Source: Wolbachia endosymbiont (group B) of Eucosma cana
Lineage (GTDB): Bacteria > Pseudomonadota > Alphaproteobacteria > Rickettsiales > Anaplasmataceae
Direction: 5' to 3'
DNA: 64,000 bases
Assembly (NCBI RefSeq): GCF_947250645.1
Contig: NZ_OX366334.1
Coordinates: forward strand, 682,001 to 746,000
A program made the translations under genes and the position numbers. Below the pieces are notes generated by a model, which was not told where the DNA came from, did no database searches, and saw nothing but the letters and a program-made list of their open reading frames with translations. Positions 56,909-64,000 of the stretch are shown piece after piece; the first letter of the stretch is position 1, and every line of letters begins with the position of its first letter.

Positions 56909-57415
56909 TTAAATCCCTAAAATCGTTTGCAGCAAGGCCATTTGATCAACACCGTTAATCTTACGGATCATGTTCTCAGCATCGATTTCTATTAATTCAT
57001 TACTACCGATAGTAAGTTTATAGTAATGAGCAGCTACAGTACACTTCAGCGTTGCTTTTTCAGCAGGTTTCCAGCTACCAAAATCAAATTCTCTGAATAT
57101 GCCCCTAAGGTTGATTATTACTCCTTCAATATCGTTACTACCACTCCCTTGCATTCCACCTCTGAGTGTCAAAGCTACTGAATTTCCATTTATCAACCCA
57201 AATAGCCGAAAGAGTTCTGTATCGTATTCAGAAAAAGTGAAATCTGCTTCAAGCTTTTCCATGCCCATATCAATATTTACTGGAATATCCATACCACCAG
57301 CTCTATATTCTTCAGTTTTTATGGTAAGCTTTGGCAGCGTAATTTCATCTATTTTTCCTGCATAACCCCGACCATCTACGAACACATTAAAATTCTTTAA
57401 AATCTTTGGTAGCAT
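56909..57415 (-). CDS. Phage tail tube protein FII, copy 2
   Basis: 168 residues, identical to copy 1 at 20255-20761. The sheath gene upstream is truncated here, so this operon copy has lost its natural start and probably its promoter. Confidence 0.9.
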   Translation of the reverse strand: MLPKILKNFNVFVDGRGYAGKIDEITLPKLTIKTEEYRAGGMDIPVNIDMGMEKLEADFTFSEYDTELFRLFGLINGNSVALTLRGGMQGSGSNDIEGVIINLRGIFREFDFGSWKPAEKATLKCTVAAHYYKLTIGSNELIEIDAENMIRKINGVDQMALLQTILGI

Positions 57416-57443
57416 CTTTCTTCCTTTTTTCCCTTAATAAAAT

Positions 57444-57838
57444 TTACGATATTTCACTATTCACCAGCCGTGAACGAAAAGTAATCTGTTCTGCTGGATA
57501 TGGTGGTGTAAACTCAAAATCAAAGTATACTTTTCCACTTGCAATATTTGCTGGTGTGTTTAATTCTGAAGTTGCATAACATTTTCCACTGATAATCGCT
57601 CCTTGCGCTTTTAAATTGGCCAAATAAGAATTCACCCCCTCAATCACATCATCTATGTAAGTTTTGGTGATATTTCGATCAACTGCCCAGAGATGAGCTC
57701 GCAGCAGACTATCGTTAATTAAATCTGCAGTTCTTCTCACTGATAGAAAAGCCCATTTCGAATCGTTTGAACATGTTCTATTTCCCCAAAGCCTATAGCC
57801 ATTTTGATGAATTATCGTTGTTACTTCATTTTCATTCA
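57444..57838 (-). pseudogene. Tail sheath gene fragment cut by IS3
   Basis: Carries only the C-terminal 130 residues of the sheath (from NENEVTTIIHQNGYRLWGN to the stop). The N-terminal 260 residues are replaced by the IS3. A start within the IS tip (HYMNENE) is accidental. Confidence 0.9.
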
Positions 57839-59134
57839 TATAATGCACCCCATAAACTAGACCAAAAAAAAATGGTTGATCCGAGTAGGAAGGTAAAGGG
57901 GTAAAAGTATGGCAACAAAAAAATATGAACCAGAGTTAAAAGCAAAGATAGCTTTGGAAGCAATAAAAAATCAAAAAAGCACAGCTGAGATATGTAGTGA
58001 ATATAAAATACCATCAACAAATCTATATGATTGGCGTGATAGAGTATTGGCAAGGTTAAAAGACCTATTTGTTGAAGAAAGTGAAAGTGCGAGAAAACAA
58101 AGAATCTTAGCGCAAGAAATAGAAAGTTTACATAAAGTAATAGGAGAATTGACAGTGGAAAATAGCTATTTGAAAAAAAAATTACTGAAATAAGCAAAAA
58201 AGATAGAGTAAGGTTTATAGAAAAAGATTCTGATCTGTCAATTAGGAAACAGGCTGATTTATTGGGGATTTGCAGATCTAGCCTATATTATAGGCCTATA
58301 ATTAATAACGAAAGTGAAGTAGCAAATTTGATTCAAGAAGTATATTTGGCTTCTGATTGCCGTTATGGATATCGTAAAATTACTGCTGAAATCATAGCGA
58401 GTGGAGTAGTAGTCAATCACAAAAAAATCTTAAGAATTATGAAAAAAATGAAGATTAGTGGGCTGTATTGTAGAAAAAGATGTAATACAAGTATTAAAGA
58501 AAAAAAGCATAAAATATATCCTTATTTACTCAAAGATTTGATTATTTGTAGAGTTAATCAGGTATGGGCTACTGATATAACATATATTATGGTAGAAGGT
58601 AAGTTTATCTATTTTGTGGCAATAATGGACTTGTATAGTCGCTATATTATTGCTCATTCATTATCACCATATCTCGATGCTGGATTTTGCCTTTATACTC
58701 TCAAAGAAGCTCTAAAACAAGGTAAACCTGAGATTTTTAATAGTGATCAGGGGGTGCAGTTTACTAGCTACAACTTTATTATGGAATTAGAGCGTGCTAA
58801 TATTAAAATCAGTATGGACCATAAAGGACGTTGCTTCGACAATATATTTGTTGAGCGCTTATGGAGAACTTTAAAGCAAGAAGCTATATATTATTATAGA
58901 CCAAATAGTATCAGAGATTTAAATCTTATAATAAATGATTTTGTTGCTTGGTATAACTATAGAAGGCGACATCAGACTCTACATTATAAAGTTCCTGCTG
59001 ATCTTTATTATCATAAACAGTAAATGAATATATTGATAAATACTTTAAATGTGTGTCGACGTATTTATCAACATATTCATTTTAAAAATCGGATCACTTT
59101 GAAAAAAATGGTCTAGACAAATGGGTGCATTATA
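57839..59134 (+). mobile_element. IS3-family insertion sequence, copy 3 (complete)
   Basis: A 1296-bp copy. The left tip abuts the sheath fragment. Its right flank is 26 bp of unrelated DNA and then an IS630. The KVIGEL variant links it with the truncated copy 4 near the end of the first tail copy. Confidence 0.9.
57909..59023 (+). CDS. IS3-family transposase OrfA/OrfB (copy 3)
   Basis: OrfA 57909-58193 (KVIGEL) and OrfB to 59023 (GRCFDN), joined by -1 frameshift on the A9 run. Intact. Confidence 0.9.
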
Positions 59135-59160
59135 CCACAATAGATTCGATGATCACCTAA

Positions 59161-60264
59161 TACCAATTCTCATTGTTGTGGAGTCAAATAGGAAACAGAG
59201 CAGAGTTGTTTAATTGTAGAAGTAGCAAGAGAGGTAAGAAATTTGCATAAAGTGCTCTCAAGCAAAGCAATAGTACTGTATATTTTATTGCGCAAAATGT
59301 TCTGTTTTATATATAACCAAAGCCTCTCAACAGGATTAAGTTCAGGTGAATATGGAGGTAGGTATATAATCTCAATGTTTTTAGGTACCTTTAAATTTTT
59401 TGACTTATGCCAACTAGCACAGTCCATAACAAGAACAGCTTCTCTTGTCCCTAGATATTGCAACATTTGCTCAAGAAATATATTCATGCAATCAGTGTTA
59501 ACATTTGGTGCAAATAAGCTAAAACTCTCTCCATTTTTAGGATTAACTGCACTGTAGAGATAAAAATTATGCCTACCTAACTTTATTTTAACCCGAGTTC
59601 TAGTACCTTTTTTAAACCATCCATGCCCAACTTTCGAATGTGTGCCAAACCTTGATTCATCAAAGAAAAATAGCTCTTTTTCAGGATACTTTCCAATAAC
59701 TTCATTGAGATTTTTTTTTGAATTCCTCTTGTTTACTTTTATCTTGTACGTTGTGTACTGGTCTTGGTGTAATATATGAAAATTTCATCTTTTGCATATG
59801 GCGGTGTACTGTAGATTTGCTAATATTTAAGTCGAACTTTTCCTGTATTCTTATTCTCATTTCTTTAATGGTAATATTAGGGTTTTCTTCTATCCATGCT
59901 TCAATTTGCTGTAGTTGAGCCTGATTTAATTTAGTTTTTCTTCGGCGTGATCGAGAAGCAAACAGTTTTTCTTCTCTGCCAAATTTCAAGAGTTTTATCC
60001 ACGAAGTTAGTGCCTTTCTTGAAATGCAATATATTTTTGCTACAGACGTTATACTGTACTTTTTTGCTGCAATTACAGCGTTTAGTTTTTTTGAAACATA
60101 TGCATTATTCCTTACTTTCTTCAGCATCTCTTTTGCTGATTTTACTACTTCTTCATCCAATAATTTTGATCTGAGTGCCATTTATACCTAAACTATTTCA
60201 CTTATTTCATTATGGCTTTTCTTCCATTATTGTCTATCTGTTTCCCGTGTAACGGGAATTGGTA
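59161..60264 (-). mobile_element. IS630-family insertion sequence, copy D (complete, mismatched flanks)
   Basis: A 1104-bp copy. Unlike A, B and C its flanks differ: TAA on the left (59158-59160) and TTA on the right (60265-60267). The right flank is the helicase-like gene, whose missing 3' end is not on the left side, so DNA has been lost or exchanged. Serine variant (LFASRS), as in copy A. Confidence 0.9.
59170..60181 (-). CDS. IS630-family transposase, two frames (copy D)
   Basis: DNA-binding frame 59702-60181 and DDE frame down to 59170, with the A9 run between them. Intact frames. Confidence 0.85.
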
Positions 60265-62255
60265 TTAGATGGCATCAAGAGGTGAAGTTTTTTATCTTGG
60301 TTCCAGTTTCTTATCAATCTTATAAACAAATCAGAGTCTTTATTTTCTTTTAGAGCATCAATTACACATTTCATATGCTGAACAAGCTCTTTCTTCAATT
60401 TATCGCTTTGAACACCTTGGTCTTTAACGTATGTTTCTAAATCATAATTATTGTCTAATGCTGCTTTAACTTCTTCTACTAAGCCTTTCAAATCTGTACA
60501 CCTCTTTTCATCAAGCTCGTGTCTGTTTAGACCCGTTAAGCATGAAAGTGTATTCTCAATTATTCCATGCATTACGCGAAATGCAGAATAATCAGCAATA
60601 CCACTAAAGTCATAACATTCTTTTACAATTTTAGATGCTTTTTCCTTTGTAATATTGAACCGCTTAGCAACTTGCTCCGTTATAAGAGCAAACTTTTTTG
60701 ATTGAGTTATTAACTTATATTCTGGTTTGGGTTCGAACATTCGCTCTAAGAAATCAAGAACCTTTGATCCAGCAGGGTTCGGTAAGGTTTCGTTTCTACC
60801 ATATTTCAATATTTTTTTTAGATTATCTATCTGCTTATTTGACTCAGCTAAAATCAATGCTGGTTCACCAATTACGCTTTGAACATTTCTATACAGATAA
60901 TTCTCTACTTCTTTTTTTAACTCATCGTCTGTTAAATTTGCATTGCTATATTTGTCGTTTTCTTCCGGCTTAAAATCTACATACTCTTCAACGCCATTAG
61001 AGTATTCTTTTGCTAGATCCTTACTTTTTACTTTTGTATGAACTTGTAGATTTAAAGCTCCATATACACCTGACTTCATTTTATCTGTCAAAGAAAGAGT
61101 TTTAAGTAAACCATCATTTTCTCTAATATATCTATGAGTGCTTATTGAAGGCGTTGCACTTAAAAACAGCGTAGGCACAAGTGCAGATAAGATTCCCATA
61201 CGGTGTTTATACAACTCCTGCTCTGCCACTCGGTGCTCCTCATCAAAGGATAGAGATATAGATTTTTCAATATTTAGCTCAAATTCTTGATCATCAATTG
61301 CAACTTTACCATCTTGAATTTTATATTCCTTATCTCCAAATTGAATTTTATCTGTAAGAATTAAAAAATCTTTGCCATCTATATTTATTTTCCCATTTTT
61401 TATTTTAAATTCTTTATCTCCAATGTTGAGAACTTTTATAATATTAGGAAGCTGTCGAAGACCTATTGCCTCTAAAAATTGACTCCAATTTTTCATCAAA
61501 CTTTCGCTACTCAATATAGAGCACCCTTTATTACCGCTTATCTCTTTCAACTCAATATCTTCAATATCGGAATCAGATAATACTTTTTTCCAATCATCGC
61601 GTTTCTGCGTTACAAGATCTTCATTAGGTGCTAGGGATATATAAAGTACACCCATTAGCCTAGCAGGCAAATATTCAACAAGTAGTTCTATGAATGTTTT
61701 TCCAGTTCCTGTTGCAAGTGCAAACTCTTTCGTTGGAATCTTACCTTCTTTCAAGTGCTCTATTGTTTCTTTGATGTAAGATAAATGTTGTGGAAATATT
61801 ACAATTTTACCAGGCCCACCTACTGTTGCACTTTTTTCTTTACCTTTGATTGTTACACTATAATGGTGATTATCTTTCTTATCTCTGCTGATTATTAACT
61901 CATGCTGTGCGCACAAAGTAAGTAGATCCTCGGCAGTGTAATCTTTCGTATCTTTAATATCTACCGAAGAAGGATCACTTTCATCAAATTTAATACTGTA
62001 TATACCTTCTTCCTTCTTCGTTAAAGTTACACCAATTTCTCTTTCACCTATTTTTACTGTATTCTTTACTTCATCTTCATTGCTACTCAACAAACTTTCT
62101 ATTTTTTCTTTAATGTCCTTCGCAATTTTAGAGGTTTTGCTATTTAATTCAATTGACAGCAGACTCCCAAAGTAAGTCTTTTCTAGCCCTTCTATATTTC
62201 TCTTTTTTGAATTTTCATCAAATTTTGTGAATATTTGTGTAGATGGATGTAACAT
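60265..62255 (-). pseudogene. DEAD/DEAH-type helicase-like gene, 3' end lost at IS630
   Basis: Start at the ATG 62253-62255 (MLHPSTQIFTKF), preceded by AAGGGT. About 660 codons are native. Walker A is ATGTGKT (about 181-187), Walker B is DEEH (338-341) and motif III is LFLSATPS (366), a superfamily 2 helicase core like those of restriction subunits. Between A and B lie two copies of a 19-residue unit (GDKEFKIKNGKINIDGKDF, GDKEYKIQDGKVAIDDQEF). The C-terminal half is Wolbachia-specific and helical. The frame ends in IS630 sequence 10 codons after the break. No nuclease domain is seen. Confidence 0.7.
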
Positions 62256-62318
62256 GTTTTTACCCTTAAAATACAATGTTAATATTCTAATAATACATAA
62301 AACTAAATAACTTATCAA

Positions 62319-62560
62319 TATATATTTATAATAAATTATAAAATAATCATAAGTTTTTCTATTATTTCCAAATGAATTAGTATTAACTCTTTAATGTACG
62401 TTAGTAAAAACCCAAATAATATAACCATTGACAGCAATAAAAACCAAAGATCATGGAAACTGTTTTTCTTTAAATTTGCAGGTCTAGTTTATTAATTAAT
62501 TTAAAATATTGCATTCTATTTTTATTTATATTATTATTAAAATAGTAAATTAACTATAGA
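62319..62560. other. Intergenic, AT-rich
   Basis: About 240 bp upstream of the helicase-like gene. Nothing recognisable apart from A/T runs. Confidence 0.35.
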
Positions 62561-62570
62561 GAGGTATATA

Positions 62571-62765
62571 ATAAAAAGTATATTTAATAAAGCTAATGCA
62601 CCTTATCTTGTGAGTGGTACTTTGGCCACTGCAGCTTTATTGGCATCAGGAGTATTTGCTGTAGCTCCTTACATTGGTTTTTTAGCTCCAGTTGCAGCTT
62701 TAAGTGTTGGTCTTCCACATTTTTTTGGTAAGCAATATGCATACTATCAAAAAAGGTCTGCATAG
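62571..62765 (+). pseudogene. Small hydrophobic protein gene, no ATG, cut by IS481
   Basis: After GAGAGG the frame reads (ATA) IKSIFNKANAPYLVSGTLAT, AALLASGVFAVAPYIGFLAP, VAALSVGLPHFFGKQYAYY and then runs into IS481 sequence. It would be a two-helix membrane protein. No ATG exists at the expected start; ATA at 62571 occupies the place, with GTG at 62610 as an alternative. The last codons belong to the IS, so the original 3' end is lost. Confidence 0.45.
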
Positions 62766-63680
62766 CAGTACTTACCGGAATGAGGTCTAGTTCTGTTGTA
62801 AGAATGCAGCCAATCTAACTGAAGCTCCTCCAAAGTACTATAAATCTTTTTCCTGAAGATAATATTGTAACATTCATCTTGCATAGTTCTATGAAACCTT
62901 TCACATATACCATTAGTCTGTGGAGAATAAGCTTTGGTTCTAGAATGATCAATATTTTCTACTCCCAAATATAACTGGTACGCATGATTCCCTGGTTTGC
63001 CACAATACTCTGTACCCCTATCAGTTAAAATGCGTAGCAATGGAACTTTCTGTTCATCAAAAAATGGTATATTGAGAAGATCTGCAGCTGTGATAGCAGT
63101 TTTCTCCGTATAAAGCTTAGCGAAAGCCACTCTAGAGTAGGTGTCAATAAAAGTTTGTTGATACAATACCTTTGATATTGCCTACATAATAGGTATCTTG
63201 ACTACCTAAGTATCCAGGGTGTTGTGTCTCAATTTCGCCATTGGCTTCTTTTTGTTCCTTAGTTTTTTCTAAAGCAGCAACTTGCTCCTCTGTTAAAATT
63301 ATACCGTCTTGGACCACCTTTGCTTCCAGGGCTTTCAATCTCTTTTTAAAATTTTCGAGTTTGCCATATTGACCTTATGCCGCTAGCAGATATTAGAATT
63401 CCTTTTTTCTTTAATTCATTAGCTGCTCTTTCTTGTCCATATGCTGGAAACTCTACTAACTACTGCTTCTTCTGTATCCTTTGGTACTCTATTGGCAAGT
63501 AATGGTTTGCTTTTGTTTATCTCGTATAATGCTTTTTCCCCTCCTGTTTCATACAGCTCTTTGAAGCGGTAAAATGTATCCCTTCATTACTCTACACGCC
63601 TGTGATACATTTCCTAATTGCTTTACAAGTTCTAGCAACCCCAACTTTGGTTTTAGTATTTTTTCTTGTGTTTTACTCAT
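62747..63680 (-). pseudogene. Decayed IS481-family transposase
   Basis: The N-terminus (from the ATG at 63678-63680, MSKTQEKILKPKLGLLELVK) is in broken frames. The middle (63144-63338, KVVQDGIILTEEQVAALEKT) and the rve catalytic part (62747-63166, FIDTYSRVAFAKLYTEKTAI, LLRILTDRGTEYCG, NGICERFHRTMQDE) are separate frames. The DDE residues survive but at least three frameshifts inactivate it. Confidence 0.85.
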
Positions 63681-63834
63681 ATCTGACACTCCTTTAAAAT
63701 TTATTTATATTTTTATCTTACTTTGTTAATCTGTCAGATCAAGTCTAAACTATTACACATTAAAGCGCACTGAGTTACATTCTTTTGCTGTACTGCCAAA
63801 GAGATGGGTTGTCGAGCGTTCTTTCGCTTGGTTA

Positions 63835-64000
63835 TACCAATTCCCGTTACACGGGAAACAGATAGACAATAATGGAAGAAAAGCCATAATGAAATAAGTG
63901 AAATAGTTTAGGTATAAATGGCACTCAGATCAAAATTATTGGATGAAGAAGTAGTAAAATCAGCAAAAGAGATGCTGAAGAAAGTAAGGAATAATGCATA
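63835..64000 (+). mobile_element. IS630-family insertion sequence, copy E (cut by window edge)
   Basis: The first 166 bp of another copy (tip TACCAATTC at 63835, flank TTA at 63832-63834), including the start of the DNA-binding frame at 63918. The remainder lies beyond the window. Confidence 0.9.

Larger units (their letters stand above)
51393..57838. repeat. Direct duplication of prophage WO tail segment, copy 2
   Basis: The second copy of the 6.4-kb segment of 14763-21184. Here the left edge is embedded in the intact ankyrin gene, so this copy preserves the original left context. The right edge is the tip of an IS3 at 57839, which cuts the sheath gene. The single length change is in the 12-bp repeat. 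Confidence 0.93.

Overview
The window is AT-rich DNA from a Wolbachia endosymbiont (Alphaproteobacteria, Rickettsiales). The evidence is a WSP/P44-type surface antigen, prophage WO genes (P2-like contractile tail module, patatin, ankyrin protein, tandem-HTH regulators), very dense insertion sequences at all stages of decay, and a reduced housekeeping set. Strain and supergroup cannot be fixed from the sequence alone. No rRNA, tRNA or CRISPR array was recognised.

Layout. 1-14.5 kb is chromosomal: rmuC (cut by the window edge), a porin, secA, a WSP-like protein, mtaB, small hypotheticals and recG, with an IS630 and an IS3 insertion. 14.7-22.0 kb is a prophage WO tail operon read leftward (sheath FI, tube FII, an intruding Rpn-type nuclease gene, E/E' chaperone, tape measure, U, X, D). 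22.0-29.0 kb is an IS graveyard: a truncated IS110, a truncated IS3, an IS630 end fragment, two or three phage head-region genes, one complete IS110, and decayed IS982, IS481 and IS4. 29-43 kb is chromosomal: an argB-like gene with engB, prfA, a leucine-rich-repeat gene with a near-ideal promoter, an AEC permease, a broken GNAT gene, an MFS transporter, a truncated murC, rlpA, ubiH, a putative YopT-like cysteine protease and sucB. 43-49.7 kb is a second prophage/IS zone with a coiled-coil gene, a dnaB fragment and XRE regulators, all cut by IS copies. 49.7-57.8 kb carries patatin, a small membrane protein, an ankyrin protein and a second, practically identical copy of the tail operon. 57.8-64 kb holds IS3, IS630, a truncated helicase-like gene, a decayed IS481 and the start of another IS630.

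The dominant structural event is a direct duplication of about 6.4 kb (14763-21184 and 51393-57838). The only difference I can see is an 8- versus 10-unit 12-bp repeat inside the nuclease gene. The right edge of the second copy is exactly the tip of an IS3, and the left edge of the first copy lies inside the ankyrin gene. There are five IS630 copies plus a fragment, and four IS3 copies, one truncated. Several have mismatched flanks, so recombination between IS copies has probably reshaped the region.

The most notable single gene is 39932-40897 (minus). Its invisible-at-first-sight Cys/His/Asp triad has the motif context and spacing of YopT/AvrPphB (C58) proteases, making it a candidate secreted effector. 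Other points of interest are the LRR gene, a MurC lacking its C-terminal domain, an ArgB-like protein with a degraded glycine motif, a candidate IS110 bridge RNA, and a possible IS3 circle-junction promoter.
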